From NCBI GenBank assembly GCA_002413305.1, contig DHWS01000067.1, forward strand, positions 27,402 to 49,982: a stretch of DNA of 22,581 nucleotides. Reading direction: 5' to 3'. The notes under the pieces are model-generated. The model saw only the letters and a list, made by a program, of their open reading frames with translations, made no database searches and was not told where the DNA came from. This document shows, one piece after another, positions 1 through 9,978 of the stretch (its first letter is position 1; every line of letters starts with the position of its first letter). The position numbers and the translations under genes were made by a program. This stretch comes from Actinobacteria bacterium UBA5176 (GTDB taxonomy: Bacteria; Actinomycetota; UBA4738).

Positions 1-186
1 TGACGAAGATTCGGGCTTCGGGCGAGTCGTCGCCGCTTGGGGTTATGGAGCACCACGGCGCCGCGACTGCCTAGACGGCAAGGCGGCGGGCGGACTCCCA
101 GTGACGGGAAGCGGCAACGACCCCGGCCCAGATAGTTGTCGCGGGTCTTGATCGGCGGGTTGTCTCCCTTCATTGTTCCCTCCGTG

Positions 187-1101
187 ATGGGCGCCGACCT
201 GGACGATTCACTTCGAGCCGCCGCATTCCTCTATCTGGACGACGTCCGAGCGCAGTCGGGCGGGCCGGCCACCCGTGGTCAGCTGGAGGCTTTCGAATTT
301 GGCGGGCGGCGCGTCCCCCTGATCCCCCGCCAAAGAGGAATCTGGAAGCCAGGATGGCTCGAGTGTGCACTATCGATCGTGACCACATACACGCCGCCAG
401 GCGAGCCGCCGCCCTACGAGGACGAGATCGGCGCCGACCATTACCCGAGGTACAAGTGGCGCGGTACCGACCCCTACGCCTACGACAACGTGGCCCTTCG
501 GCGAGCGATGGAGCTAGCCAAGCCGCTGATGTGGTTCATCGGAGTGCGCCCGGGCGTCTACCGGTCGGAGTACCCGGTCATGCTCGCTGGGGAGGAGCCC
601 GAACGGCATCAATTCGTGCTCGCACTTGACGAGACGATGTGGCGGGGATGGAATCCCGGACTCGTCGCGGCATCACCGTTCGACCCGGCTCGCCGCTACG
701 CCGAAGCCGTCGTCCGTGTGCGTCTGCACCAGCGAGTCTTTCGCGACAGGGTGCTCCTCGCGTACGGCTCGCAGTGCGCACTGTGCCGGCTCCGTCACCC
801 CGAGCTCCTTGACGCTGCCCATATCAGAGGCGACGCCCAAGGGGGTGATCCCATCGTCCCCAATGGCATCGCGATGTGCGCGATCCACTACCGCGCGTTC
901 GATTGGAACGTCCTAGGGGTGCGACCTGACTACAAGGTGGAGATCCGCGGCGATGTACTTGCTGAAGCCGACGGTCCGACACTCCGGCACGCGCTGCAGG
1001 GTCTGCACGGCGAGGAGATCGTTGTGCCAATCAGACGCGCCGAACGCCCGAGCAGAGAGCTACTCGAGGAGCGGTACGAGCGTTTTCGCTTGGTGGGGTG
1101 A
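187..1101 (+). CDS. HNH endonuclease (COG3440-like, HNH_2 type)
   Basis: Predicted DNA endonuclease of the kind found in restriction or defence loci. From the ATG at 187 it is 304 aa. The C-terminal nuclease domain (about residues 180-245) is clear: a CALC knuckle at C197/C200, then DAAHI with H212, PNGIAMC with N226 and C231, and H234 in IHYRAFD. These give the His-Asn-His set plus a four-residue zinc site. Residues 1-165 form a conserved-looking N-terminal region (PRQRGIWKP, then YKWRGTDPYAYDN) that probably recognises DNA or a modified base, but I cannot assign a fold. The frame stays open upstream to a TTG at 136. The 187 start is chosen because ATG is the stronger codon, although no clear ribosome binding site precedes it. 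The gene converges with the nuclease-like gene ending at 1134. Base composition is lower in GC than the right-hand part of the window. The domain call is firm; the biological target is unknown. Confidence 0.85.
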   Translation: MGADLDDSLRAAAFLYLDDVRAQSGGPATRGQLEAFEFGGRRVPLIPRQRGIWKPGWLECALSIVTTYTPPGEPPPYEDEIGADHYPRYKWRGTDPYAYDNVALRRAMELAKPLMWFIGVRPGVYRSEYPVMLAGEEPERHQFVLALDETMWRGWNPGLVAASPFDPARRYAEAVVRVRLHQRVFRDRVLLAYGSQCALCRLRHPELLDAAHIRGDAQGGDPIVPNGIAMCAIHYRAFDWNVLGVRPDYKVEIRGDVLAEADGPTLRHALQGLHGEEIVVPIRRAERPSRELLEERYERFRLVG

Positions 1102-1133
1102 GGCGGTCTTTCGCCCCCCAGCAGGTCACACAG

Positions 1134-1706
1134 TTAGCCCTCGATCTGGGTTCCTGAGCCGATCACCAACTCGGTGTACGACTCGTCTTGCATATGCGTT
1201 CGAAAGTTGACTTGAAACTGCGTGCGCTTTGCCTGTGTTCGCTGAACAACCTCGTCCATCCTCAGCAGGACCGCGAATGGCCGGCCGTAGATGTTGGCCG
1301 AGTTCATCACGATGAACGCGAAGAGATACCTGTCTCCGAGCGCCGCAGCCATTCCGTACTCTCGCTCCGTTGCACCGAAGAAGAACCCGTTCAGGTTGGC
1401 GTCCTTGATCGGCTTCCGCGTGGACTTCATCTCAACGAGCCGCAGCCGTTCCAGATGCCGGTCAAGTGTCCTTGCCGTGATCGGCTCCGTCGGCTCCGGC
1501 GTCATGACCGCATCGAAGGTCTGGGCGCCCCATTCGCCTTTCACCGGTAACGCCTCGATAATCCGAAGCTTCGTCGGTGCGTCGACGACTTGGAAGCGCA
1601 GGTCTTGGAGCAGGAGCGACAGCGCGCTGTTCTCCGTACGCCGATTCGACATGCTCTTCCCGAACTTGGTTTCGTCCACGACATCTCCTAACCAGCCGAG
1701 GAGCAT
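1134..1706 (-). CDS. probable PD-(D/E)XK / DUF3883-like nuclease-fold protein
   Basis: A 190-aa protein with no firm family name. The core reads RLVEMKST (E92, K94), then FGATEREYGMAAALGDRYLF (residues 110-129). The order of an E-x-K strand, then a helix containing an E, then a strand after 'GD-R/K-Y' is the pattern of DUF3883 and Mrr-like endonuclease folds, where E and K lie in the active site. D65 in TFDAVM could be the upstream acidic residue. The stated start has no obvious ribosome binding site. An inner ATG at 1652 has GGGAAG just upstream and would give 172 aa. The gene is convergent with the HNH gene (32-bp gap) and divergent from the unknown gene at 1822. Function in nucleic-acid cleavage is inferred from the motif pattern alone; a non-catalytic accessory protein is possible. 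Confidence 0.6.
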   Translation of the reverse strand: MLLGWLGDVVDETKFGKSMSNRRTENSALSLLLQDLRFQVVDAPTKLRIIEALPVKGEWGAQTFDAVMTPEPTEPITARTLDRHLERLRLVEMKSTRKPIKDANLNGFFFGATEREYGMAAALGDRYLFAFIVMNSANIYGRPFAVLLRMDEVVQRTQAKRTQFQVNFRTHMQDESYTELVIGSGTQIEG

Positions 1707-1821
1707 GATCTCTGGCGGGCGTCCCGGAGATCAAGTCGGGCGGACGATCTGACGGATGTCGGTGACGATCGGTACCCTGGCGGAGCCTTCCCAATGGACC
1801 TCCCCGAGGAGGTACGTGAGG

Positions 1822-2232
1822 GTGAGTCAGGCGCAGGAGTACATCGAGATCTACTTGTGGGGCTTCATCGAGAGTCGCGACGGGATTCCGTCATTGGTCG
1901 AGGCGTACGGCGACCTGACTGGCGACTTTGCTGCGATGAACTCAACGGAGCGCGCGCTCGAGTTTGGATTCTCGCCGCGCGGGGCGAGTGACCCCACGTC
2001 AGTGCTGGCCGGATCAGACGACCACGGCGATTTCGAGATACGGCAGGTCTGGCTGGAGGACGTATCTGTCAACGGAACCCATGAGCTCTTCGAGGAGGCT
2101 AATGATCTGGCGGACGGCATCGCGGATCTGCTTGGCCGTCTGGCTTCAAATGATCCGCGGACCGGCATTGCTGCTAAGGAAGCAGAGCGACGATTGGCAC
2201 TCTATGACCAGCGCTGGGGCATTTCGCGTTGA
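1822..2232 (+). CDS. hypothetical protein, acidic, about 136 aa
   Basis: I do not recognise this protein. The GTG at 1822 is preceded by GAGGAGGT at 1806-1813, a strong ribosome binding site at good spacing. An in-frame GTG at 1816 is too close to it, and an ATG at 1756 has no such site and would add 22 residues. The product is soluble and acidic: the first part has SQAQEYIEIYLWGFIESRD, the middle is rich in D/E (GSDDHGDFEIRQVWLEDV), and the end is helical (ELFEEANDLADGIADLLGRL). No signal peptide or membrane segment is visible. It starts divergently from the nuclease-like gene and ends 15 bp before the VOC remnant, so it is the last intact gene of the left-hand lower-GC segment. Small acidic proteins beside nucleases can be partners or inhibitors, but nothing here shows that directly. 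Confidence 0.6.
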   Translation: MSQAQEYIEIYLWGFIESRDGIPSLVEAYGDLTGDFAAMNSTERALEFGFSPRGASDPTSVLAGSDDHGDFEIRQVWLEDVSVNGTHELFEEANDLADGIADLLGRLASNDPRTGIAAKEAERRLALYDQRWGISR

Positions 2233-2247
2233 TCGGTAACGAATAGA

Positions 2248-2292
2248 GGACCCGACGGGAACATCATCAACCTGTTCCAGCGAGGCTCCTAG
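2248..2292 (+). pseudogene. 3' remnant of a VOC/glyoxalase-family gene
   Basis: Fifteen codons reading GPDGNIINLFQRGS then TAG. The string 'DPDGN-x-I-x-L-x-Q' is the typical C-terminal strand of vicinal-oxygen-chelate proteins (glyoxalase / bleomycin-resistance type), where the metal-binding Glu and the closing beta strand lie. Upstream, the frame does not continue into any VOC-like sequence; it runs into the end of the unrelated gene stopping at 2232. The remnant stops 3 bp from the convergent stop of the APH kinase gene, as an ordinary native neighbour would. I infer that a whole VOC gene once converged on the kinase gene and lost everything but its tail when the left-hand segment arrived. 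The match is short, so chance resemblance is possible. Confidence 0.5.
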
Positions 2293-2295
2293 CCC

Positions 2296-3344
2296 TCACA
2301 CCGCCAGTGATCCGAACGCGCTGTCCTTCGCCCTCCTCGCCAGCGCGGGAACCGCTTGGTCGAGCTGGGCGAACGTCGGGTGGTCGCCGATGCCTGCCAG
2401 GAACCTTCGATACGAGCCTTCCATGATGATGGCGATCTTCCAGCCGGCGAGGGCCATGTACCACCTGACCTGGTCGACGGGGACCTCGGAGGCTGAGGCG
2501 TAGCGTTCGAGCAGGTCCCGCCTTCGCGGAAAGCCCTCCTGGTCGGTCACCGTGGCGACGCGCAGGCCGAACGATTCGTCGCCCGGGTCGCGCCAGAAGT
2601 ACAGGAGCCAGCCGAGGTCGGCCAGCGGATCGCCGATCGTGGACATCTCCCAGTCGACGACGGCGACGAGCGACGCGGGCGAGGACGGGGCGAAGATGAC
2701 GTTGTCGAGCTTGAAGTCGCCGTGGACGATCGTGGGGCGTGGACTCCCAGACGGAAGGTGAACAGCGAGCCACGCTCCCACCTCATCGATCTCCGGGATG
2801 TCTCGGAACTTGGCCAGGTCCCACAGGCCGCGCATCCGCCACAGCTGGCGTTCGAGGTACCCGGCCGGCTTGCCGAAGCTCTCCAGGCCGGCCGCCACGT
2901 GGTCGACCGCCTGCAGCGCGACCAGCGTGTCCAGGAGCTGCTCGCCCATCCTCCGGCGGTCGTCCACGGAGGACAGCTCCGGTGGGAGCTCCTCGCGCAC
3001 CACCAGCCCGGGCACGGGCTCCATCAGGTAGAAGTTCGCGCCGATCACGCTCGGGTCCTCGCACAACGCCAGCACTCCCGGCACCGGGACCGGCGCACCG
3101 GAATCCCGCAACGCCTTCATCACCCGGTACTCGCGGCGCACGTCGAACGCGGTCGGCGGGAGGTCGCCGCGGGGCGGGCGGCGGAGCACCACCTCCCACC
3201 CCTCGCCGGACACCAGGAACGTCAGGCACGACTGGCCCTCGCCGAGCCGCACCACGTCGAACGCGCCGGTGAATCCAGGGAACGAATGCGCGAAGTACTC
3301 CGCAAGGCCCTCCGGGGAGACGGCCGCCCGGGTCGCCTCGTCGA

Positions 3345-3348
<4 letters not shown>
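2296..3348 (-). CDS. APH-family small-molecule kinase paired with acyl-CoA dehydrogenase (ACAD10/11-type kinase half)
   Basis: A 350-aa phosphotransferase of the aminoglycoside-phosphotransferase fold. The catalytic loop [13 protein letters not shown] carries H209-G-D211 and N216. The metal-binding motif is [17 protein letters not shown] with D232. The lysine side of the nucleotide pocket is in EVVLRRPP near residue 55, where R replaces or neighbours the usual K. The ATG at 3348 overlaps the stop of the upstream acyl-CoA dehydrogenase (ATGA, 4 bp), so the two are almost certainly translated together. In animals the same two domains are fused in ACAD10/ACAD11. In Pseudomonas putida the kinase LvaA and the dehydrogenase-like LvaC work on 4-hydroxyacyl-CoA from levulinate. 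By analogy this enzyme probably phosphorylates a hydroxyacyl-CoA. An antibiotic kinase is unlikely given the partner. Confidence 0.85.
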
Positions 3349-4583
<1,235 letters not shown>

Positions 4584-4633
4584 GTCCGTCGCCTCCTCGC
4601 GCCCTGGGGCAGGGAGCAGAAGGACTCTACCGA

Positions 4634-5194
4634 CTATGTCTCCGAGGTCCCCAAGACGGTCTCAACGGGGATGCAGAGACCAGGGAGGTCGGTCGACTCG
4701 AGCAGATCTCCGCGTTCGAGCAGAACGGGCGGCCCGTAGCCGCCTTCACGCAGCCGGTACACCTCGATCCGCTCGGCGTCGAGGTCGACGAACCAGTACT
4801 CGGGGACCGCGTAGCTCTCGTACAGCCGGCGCTTGCGGACGAGCTCGAGGCGACGGGTACTCGGGGATGACACCTCGACCACGAGGTCCGGCGCGGAACG
4901 GACGAACCGTGGCTCGATCCTGCCGGCGTTGTCTGCCTTGAGGTACAGAACGTCGGGCTCGACCACATCCTTGTCGGAGAAGTAGACGTCCGTTGGCGCC
5001 GGGTAGACCTGCCCGCCGCGAGGGGCCCCGTACGCGTCGAGGGCCACGACCAACGCCACCACGACCCGTTGGTGACGCGTGGACGGTGCGGGCGTCACAA
5101 CGAGCTCACCGCCGATGAGCTCGCGGCGGAGATTGTCGTCGGGGAACCCCTGCAGATCGGCGTACGAAAGGCCCGCCTTCGGTTCTGTCGCCAT
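4634..5194 (-). CDS. Uma2-family (DUF820) nuclease-fold protein, copy 1
   Basis: A 186-aa protein of the Uma2 / DUF820 family, which has a PD-(D/E)XK endonuclease core but mostly unknown biology. The core residues are visible: VVEPDVLY (E79, D81), [12 protein letters not shown] (E107) and the downstream K121 before [18 protein letters not shown]. The start at 5194 follows GAGAGGGGGACC, a good ribosome binding site. The family is often expanded into many paralogs per genome in cyanobacteria, actinobacteria and Chloroflexota, and is frequently found beside unrelated genes, as here between the acyl-CoA dehydrogenase and the F420 oxidoreductase genes. A second, clearly related copy lies at 19349-19894. 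Catalytic residues look intact, so it may be active; the target is unknown. Confidence 0.9.
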   Translation of the reverse strand: MATEPKAGLSYADLQGFPDDNLRRELIGGELVVTPAPSTRHQRVVVALVVALDAYGAPRGGQVYPAPTDVYFSDKDVVEPDVLYLKADNAGRIEPRFVRSAPDLVVEVSSPSTRRLELVRKRRLYESYAVPEYWFVDLDAERIEVYRLREGGYGPPVLLERGDLLESTDLPGLCIPVETVLGTSET

Positions 5195-5259
5195 GGTCCC
5201 CCTCTCCGAGCACCGTCGGAGGAAACGGTCAGGCTGCGACACTACCTCCTGATCGGCGG

Positions 5260-5673
5260 TCAGATGGGCTCCAGCACCACGACCGGGATCTGGCGACGAG
5301 TCCGCGTCTCGTAGGCGGCGAAGCCGGGCATCAGCTCCTTCTGCCGGGTCCAGATCCGCTCGCGCTCCTCGCCCTCGGCCAAGTGGGCCACGACGTCGAG
5401 CGTCTCCGTTCCCACTTCGACCTGGGCCCGCGGGTTGGCGATCAGGTTGTGGTACCAGTCTGGGTTCGTCTCGGCCCCACCCTTGGACCCGAACACGGCG
5501 AACCCATCGCCCACCCTCTGGTACGCGAGCGGGTTCACGCGTTCGATCCCGCTCTTCGCGCCGTGGTGGTGCAACAGGAGGAGGGGCCGGCCTTCGAACC
5601 CTCCCCCGACCCGCCCCTCGTTGGCGCGGAACTCCTCGATGATCTTCCGGTTCCACTCGCTCACTTCGGGCAT
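5260..5673 (-). CDS. F420-dependent nitroreductase-family oxidoreductase (Ddn-like)
   Basis: A 137-aa single-domain protein of the deazaflavin-dependent nitroreductase family (split beta-barrel). Family hallmarks are LLLLHHHGAKSGIERVNPL around residues 32-50, GSKGGAETNPDWYHNL around 63-78, and IANPRAQVEVG just after. These sit at the F420 site in Mycobacterium Ddn relatives. The enzyme would use reduced F420 to reduce a quinone or other low-molecular-weight acceptor; the substrate cannot be read from sequence. GAAGGAG lies about 9 nt before the ATG at 5673. It stands 65 bp downstream of the Uma2 start and 73 bp from the small membrane gene, so it may have its own promoter. Its presence implies that the host makes coenzyme F420. 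Confidence 0.88.
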   Translation of the reverse strand: MPEVSEWNRKIIEEFRANEGRVGGGFEGRPLLLLHHHGAKSGIERVNPLAYQRVGDGFAVFGSKGGAETNPDWYHNLIANPRAQVEVGTETLDVVAHLAEGEERERIWTRQKELMPGFAAYETRTRRQIPVVVLEPI

Positions 5674-5746
5674 GGGTCCGCTCCTTCGGCACTCGGATGG
5701 ATCGCGATACCTCTCTCAATGCTCCGCGGCGCGCGGGCATTCCCCG

Positions 5747-5953
5747 CTACCGGGACGAGTGGCGAACCTCCCGCCACAGCGAGGCACCCAGCAGTCCGAT
5801 CGCGGCGGGCGGCAGGAACCACCACGCCGGCACGCCGTGGTGCGCAAGCAGCGCGGACATGCCGAACGCCACCGACAGCCCCGCCGCCACCCGCCAGTCG
5901 TCCCCGACCACGAAGTCGTACCAGAACCGGAAGAACCCCACGACGTACTTCAC
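5747..5953 (-). CDS. small membrane protein, 68 aa, coupled to COG4280-type protein
   Basis: A short gene starting with GTG at 5953 that overlaps the stop of the upstream membrane protein by 4 bp (GTGA). The product has an aromatic amphipathic start (VKYVVGFFRFWYDFVVGDDW), then two hydrophobic stretches at about residues 21-36 and 41-58, ending in a basic tail REVRHSSR. This fits a two-helix inner-membrane protein with a cytoplasmic C-terminus. The open frame continues upstream through the neighbour in another phase, but that part is antisense-like noise and the overlap start is much more plausible. The tight coupling suggests it is a partner or small subunit of the COG4280-type transporter-like protein. 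I do not know a characterised homologue. Confidence 0.72.
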   Translation of the reverse strand: MKYVVGFFRFWYDFVVGDDWRVAAGLSVAFGMSALLAHHGVPAWWFLPPAAIGLLGASLWREVRHSSR

Positions 5954-6756
5954 GGTTCGACCCCCACCGGGACCGCGGTGACCGCTTCGACGCGTTCTCG
6001 CTGCCACCGCAGGAGCCGCACCAGGCCCAACGCGGAGAGCACGACGAACCCCAGCACCACCAGGATCGCCGCGTCGCCTCCCGGCCACGACACGCCGGTC
6101 CCCTCGCCGCCCCAGAAGATCCCGAACGTGGTCAGCATCGCGCCGACCCCGAACTTCATCGTGTTCTCGGGAACGCGGCTCAACGGACGCCGGACCAGCA
6201 CGCCGGCCGTCCCCACGATCACGATCGCCCCGGCGGCCCCCAGGGCGGCCAGCGGGATGCTCCCCTGCGCGCTCCCGAACGTGATCACGATGAACGCGAC
6301 CTCCAGTCCCTCCAGGAAGACGCCCTTGAAGGCCAGCACGAACGCGTACCAGTCGAGCCCGGCGACCTCCTCGACCCGCGCCTCGGCGGCCTCGGCGCGC
6401 TCCCGCGCGAAGATCGCCTCCTCGTCGTGCAGCGACTTGAAGCCGCCGGCTCGGAGGATCGCCTTGCGCAGCCACTGCAGGCCGAACACCAGCAGCAGCG
6501 CGCCGACCACCAGGCGCAGCACGCTGATCGGGATCAGCGTCAGGGCCGGCCCGAGCGCGGCGACCACCACGGCCAGCGCCAGCGTCGCGGTGCCCACGCC
6601 GATCAAGGTCGAACGCCACCCCCGCGTCACGCCCACCGCCAACACGATGGTCAGCGCTTCGACCATCTCCACCGCGCTGGCCAGGAAGGCGGAGACGATC
6701 AGGAAGACGCCGCCCACGCTGGCGGCCTTCGACCCGGTGGCGACGGAGGCGAGCAT
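5950..6756 (-). CDS. COG4280-type polytopic membrane protein with duplicated E-x-x-E motif
   Basis: A 268-aa integral membrane protein with about six or seven hydrophobic segments and a charged cytosolic loop at about residues 105-133 (ARERAEAAEARVEEV). Two similar membrane segments carry paired glutamates: VEMVEALTIVLAVG (E30, E33) and FLEGLEVAFIVITFG (E149, E152). The second resembles the REGLE motif of FTR1-type iron permeases, and the pairing resembles the two-fold repeats of the LysE/GDT1-like transporter group. Cation transport is therefore a reasonable inference, not a demonstrated role. The ATG at 6756 is preceded closely by GGAG; a TTG at 6765 would add three residues. The start is about 28 bp after the stop of the PLP enzyme, and the stop overlaps the 68-aa gene. 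Confidence 0.78.
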   Translation of the reverse strand: MLASVATGSKAASVGGVFLIVSAFLASAVEMVEALTIVLAVGVTRGWRSTLIGVGTATLALAVVVAALGPALTLIPISVLRLVVGALLLVFGLQWLRKAILRAGGFKSLHDEEAIFARERAEAAEARVEEVAGLDWYAFVLAFKGVFLEGLEVAFIVITFGSAQGSIPLAALGAAGAIVIVGTAGVLVRRPLSRVPENTMKFGVGAMLTTFGIFWGGEGTGVSWPGGDAAILVVLGFVVLSALGLVRLLRWQRERVEAVTAVPVGVEP

Positions 6757-6784
6757 CGGCTCCAACGCTACTGCGGAGCCGGAC

Positions 6785-8296
6785 TCACGGCTCGTACAGC
6801 AGGTCGAGGTACTTCTTCAGCAGGTCCCCGACCACGCCCCGGAACGGCACGGTGTTCGCCAGACCGTACATCGGCGCCATCCCGCCCTTCTCCTTCGGCG
6901 TGGCCTTCACCTCGTCCAGGCTCGCCCGGAGGTCCGACAGGAACCGGGCGGCCACGCCGGGCTGCGTGTGCCGAAGCGTGACGCACAGGTGCACGGCGGG
7001 CGGCTTCTGGAGGCCGATCAGGGCCCACCCCCGATGCGCCATGTGGTCCAGCACGCGGTAGATGTCGACCGTCTCGGAGCCGAAGGCGATCACGAACAGC
7101 GGATCGCCGAACACGGAGACGTCGGCCAGCTCCGAGATCCCCCGCTTGATCTCCGTGGCGGTCTCCAAGATCCGCTTCGTCGCGTCGAGGTACCCCTCCT
7201 CGCCGCAGGCGACCATGGCCGCCCAGCAGGCCGCGATCAGCGCGCCCGGCCGGCTCCCGGCGAACGACGGCGAGCAGTACAACCCGCCCGGCCAGTCCGT
7301 GGAGACGAAGTACTGGTGCCGGCGGAGCTCGGGCGTCCGGTACAGCACCACCGAGGTGCCCTTCGCCGCGTAGCCGAACTTGTGCGTGTCGGCCGACATC
7401 GACGTCACGCCGGGCAGGCGGAAGTCGAACTCCGGGACGGGGTAGCCGAGCTTCCGGGCCCACGGCAGGACGAACCCGCCCAGGCACGCGTCCGTGTGGA
7501 AGCCGATGCCCCGCCGCCGGGCGACCTCCGAGAGCTCGAGGATCGGATCGATCACCCCGTGAGGGAAGCCCGGCGCCGAGCCGACCATCGCGATCGTGTT
7601 CCGGCCGACCCGGGCCTTCATCGCCGGGACGTCCGCGCGGTAGTCCGGGCCGACGGGCACCCGGATCATCCGGATGCCGAAGCTCTGCGCCGCCTTATCG
7701 AACGCAGGATGCGCCGAGACGGGGGCCACGACCTCAGGCCGGCTGATCCGGCGTTCGGCCCGGGCCCGGTCTCGGTAGGTCTTCATGGCCAGCATGATCG
7801 ACTCGGTTCCCCCGCTGCTGACCACGCCGCACACGCGTTCCGCGCCCGGCGAGCCCGCGCCCAGCATGGCCGCCGTCATCGACACGATGTCGGCTTCGTA
7901 CTTCGTGATGCTCGGCCACAGGTCGGCGTGCAGGGGGTTGGCCTGGGAGTTGAGCGCGGAGATCTCGTTCAGGAAGGCAACGTGGCCGGCGTCGCCCTGG
8001 TAGACGCCGCCGGAGACGAACCCGTCCCTCCACCGCGGCTCCTCCAGGCCGGCCAGCTCGCGCATCTCCCGCAGGATCTCGTCGCGGGGGCGGCCGGCCG
8101 CCGGCAGCCGCCGCTGCGCCGGCACGGTCGAGCGGTACGGATGGAGCTGCGGGTCCATCCCGGCCAGCATCTTGTCGTACTCCTCGTCCAGCTTCGCTCG
8201 AACGAACGGCACCCGCTTCAGTGAGCGTTCCACCGCGCCTGCCACGCGAGGGTTGAGGCGGGCGAGCAGGTTCGAACCGAACTCGATGGCGTTCAT
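6785..8296 (-). CDS. PLP-dependent sphingosine-1-phosphate-lyase-like enzyme
   Basis: A 503-aa fold-type I PLP enzyme closest in motif to sphingosine-1-phosphate lyase within the group II decarboxylase superfamily. Visible motifs: [10 protein letters not shown] (93-102), [13 protein letters not shown] phosphate-binding loop (160-172), SAHPAFDKA (H196 stacking on PLP), HTDACLGGF (D269 on the pyridine nitrogen) and [13 protein letters not shown] (K306 as Schiff-base lysine, K312 six residues on, as in S1P lyases). Eukaryotic lyases have a membrane anchor; none is evident here. The expected chemistry is C2-C3 retro-aldol cleavage of a phosphorylated amino alcohol to phosphoethanolamine and an aldehyde. 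The ATG overlaps the stop of the FGGY kinase gene by 4 bp (ATGA), which suggests a joint pathway. An amino-acid decarboxylase is the alternative reading. Confidence 0.85.
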   Translation of the reverse strand: MNAIEFGSNLLARLNPRVAGAVERSLKRVPFVRAKLDEEYDKMLAGMDPQLHPYRSTVPAQRRLPAAGRPRDEILREMRELAGLEEPRWRDGFVSGGVYQGDAGHVAFLNEISALNSQANPLHADLWPSITKYEADIVSMTAAMLGAGSPGAERVCGVVSSGGTESIMLAMKTYRDRARAERRISRPEVVAPVSAHPAFDKAAQSFGIRMIRVPVGPDYRADVPAMKARVGRNTIAMVGSAPGFPHGVIDPILELSEVARRRGIGFHTDACLGGFVLPWARKLGYPVPEFDFRLPGVTSMSADTHKFGYAAKGTSVVLYRTPELRRHQYFVSTDWPGGLYCSPSFAGSRPGALIAACWAAMVACGEEGYLDATKRILETATEIKRGISELADVSVFGDPLFVIAFGSETVDIYRVLDHMAHRGWALIGLQKPPAVHLCVTLRHTQPGVAARFLSDLRASLDEVKATPKEKGGMAPMYGLANTVPFRGVVGDLLKKYLDLLYEP

Positions 8297-9912
8297 CGGC
8301 GAGCTCCTTCGGGGAGGGCGCCCGCGCGGGCGGGCGCGTTGAGCTTGGCTGCCAGGGGACGGGTTCGCTTGTACAGGTCGCGGAACACGCCGAACAGCTC
8401 ATCGTAGGTGGCGCGGTTCGCGGGGTCCGGCTGATACGTCCGGGCGATGGGGACCAGCGCCGGGATGTCCTCGACCGTCAGCTCGCCCAGCGCCAGCAGC
8501 GCCTGGAAGGCCGCGCCTCGCGTCCCTGAGAGGACCGGCTGTTCGACCTGCCGGATCGGGCGGTCCAGGACGTCCGCGTGGATCTGGCACCACAGGTCGG
8601 ACTTCGCCCCGCCCCCGATCATGGTGATCGCGTCGAGGCGGCGCTTGATGAACTTCTCCACGTACACGAGCAGCCAGCGCGAATTGAACGCCACACCCTC
8701 CATGACGGCCCGGACCATGTGGGCCCGGGTGGTCTCCAGGGACTGGTTGAAGAAGCCGCCGCGGATCGTGCTGTCGTCGACGGGGGTGCGTTCGCCGTGC
8801 AGCCATGGCAGGAAGACCAGCCGGTCGCTGCCCGCGGGGACGGTCGCCGCCAGGCGGTCGAACGCCGCATAGGGATCGTCGGGCCCGCCGCCCTCGGCGA
8901 GCTCGTCGTTGGGGAAGAAGACCTTCTCCTTCAGGTAGGTGAGGCAGACGCCGGCCGACTCCTGTTCGGTGGTCAGCAGGTAACGCCCGGGGATCGATGC
9001 CGGCAGTGACGCCATGTTGTGGAACAGGTCGGTCTTCTTGTACGGGACGTGGCAGACCAGCCACGAGGACGTCCCGATGCACAGATGCGCGTCGAAGTCC
9101 CGCACCGCCCCCGAGCCGATCGCCGCGGCGGGCAGGTCCGGCGCACCGCTCACCACCCGGACCGAGGCGGGGAGCCCCAGCTCGGTCGCGGTCTGTTCGG
9201 TGAGGGTACCCAGCACAGTGGCGGCCGGGACCAGGTCGGGGAGCTTCGAACGTTCGAGCCCGGCCATCCTCAGCAGGCGCTCGTCGTAGTGGATCCGCCC
9301 CACGTCCCGGGTGTCGGTGACCCAGTGCAGGGTGATGGAGTCGAAGGTCGAAACGCACCGGCCGGTCAGCCGGAGGTTCAGCCAGTCCTTCGGCTCGAGG
9401 AACGTGGCGGTCGCACGGTACAGCTCGGGGTTCGCCTCCCGTAGGTACAGGATGTGGGAGATGGGGTCCTTGCCCGAGTGGGTCGGCGCTCCGCCGGTCT
9501 TGCGGATCCAGCGGAAGAGCTTCGCCGCGCCGTAGCCCTCGATCCGGGGGAAGCCGTCGGTGAGCCGCTTGGCTTGCGGGGCTCCCCGCGAGTCCATCCA
9601 GATGATCGCCGGGGCCAGCGGCCTGCCGCCCGCGTCCACCGCCACGGTGCCCGACCACTGGACGCTGGCGTTAACCGCGATCACCGTCGCCGGCGCGACG
9701 CCTGTCTCCTCCAGAACCCTGCGGGTGGCCCGCACCACCGACCGCCACCACTCCTCGGGGTCCTGTTCGGCGCCGCCGCCCTCCAGCAACGTGACGTGCT
9801 GCGGCTCGGTGGCCGCGCCGGCAATCCGACCTGTCGTCGACACAAGGGCAACCTTGAGCGAGGTGGTCCCCAGGTCGATGGCCAGGACATACCGTTCGCC
9901 GGAACCGCTCAC
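8293..9912 (-). CDS. FGGY-family carbohydrate kinase (xylulokinase-like)
   Basis: A 539-aa kinase of the FGGY family, close to the usual 490-550 aa. The N-terminal actin-like lobe begins [15 protein letters not shown] (11-25, phosphate loop). The catalytic base candidate is D259 in [13 protein letters not shown]. Then come [12 protein letters not shown] (279-290), [11 protein letters not shown], and the C-terminal nucleotide motif [18 protein letters not shown]. These motifs match xylulokinase/gluconokinase relatives, but sugar specificity cannot be read safely. GGAGGGG lies about 8 nt upstream of the GTG at 9912. It is the first gene of an operon continuing with the S1P-lyase-like enzyme (4-bp overlap). 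A 66-bp intergenic region separates it from the divergent MFS gene. No other sugar-pathway genes accompany it, which leaves room for an unusual hydroxylated substrate. Confidence 0.88.
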   Translation of the reverse strand: MSGSGERYVLAIDLGTTSLKVALVSTTGRIAGAATEPQHVTLLEGGGAEQDPEEWWRSVVRATRRVLEETGVAPATVIAVNASVQWSGTVAVDAGGRPLAPAIIWMDSRGAPQAKRLTDGFPRIEGYGAAKLFRWIRKTGGAPTHSGKDPISHILYLREANPELYRATATFLEPKDWLNLRLTGRCVSTFDSITLHWVTDTRDVGRIHYDERLLRMAGLERSKLPDLVPAATVLGTLTEQTATELGLPASVRVVSGAPDLPAAAIGSGAVRDFDAHLCIGTSSWLVCHVPYKKTDLFHNMASLPASIPGRYLLTTEQESAGVCLTYLKEKVFFPNDELAEGGGPDDPYAAFDRLAATVPAGSDRLVFLPWLHGERTPVDDSTIRGGFFNQSLETTRAHMVRAVMEGVAFNSRWLLVYVEKFIKRRLDAITMIGGGAKSDLWCQIHADVLDRPIRQVEQPVLSGTRGAAFQALLALGELTVEDIPALVPIARTYQPDPANRATYDELFGVFRDLYKRTRPLAAKLNAPARAGALPEGARR

Positions 9913-9978
9913 GCCGAGCCCCCTCCGCGCAGTACGGTATCGCGTGTCGAAGCGGGCACGCCTTGGGGGGCCGAGCGG

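Noticed and set aside
1..186. Possible end of a gene entering from the left (open frame to TAG at 72-74)
   Set aside because: Only 23 codons are visible, with no recognisable motif.
5435..8224. 929-codon open frame on the plus strand
   Set aside because: It is antisense to the Ddn-like, COG4280-type and S1P-lyase-like genes, which show clear family motifs; the translation is low-complexity Arg/Pro/His-rich, as expected from high-GC antisense frames.
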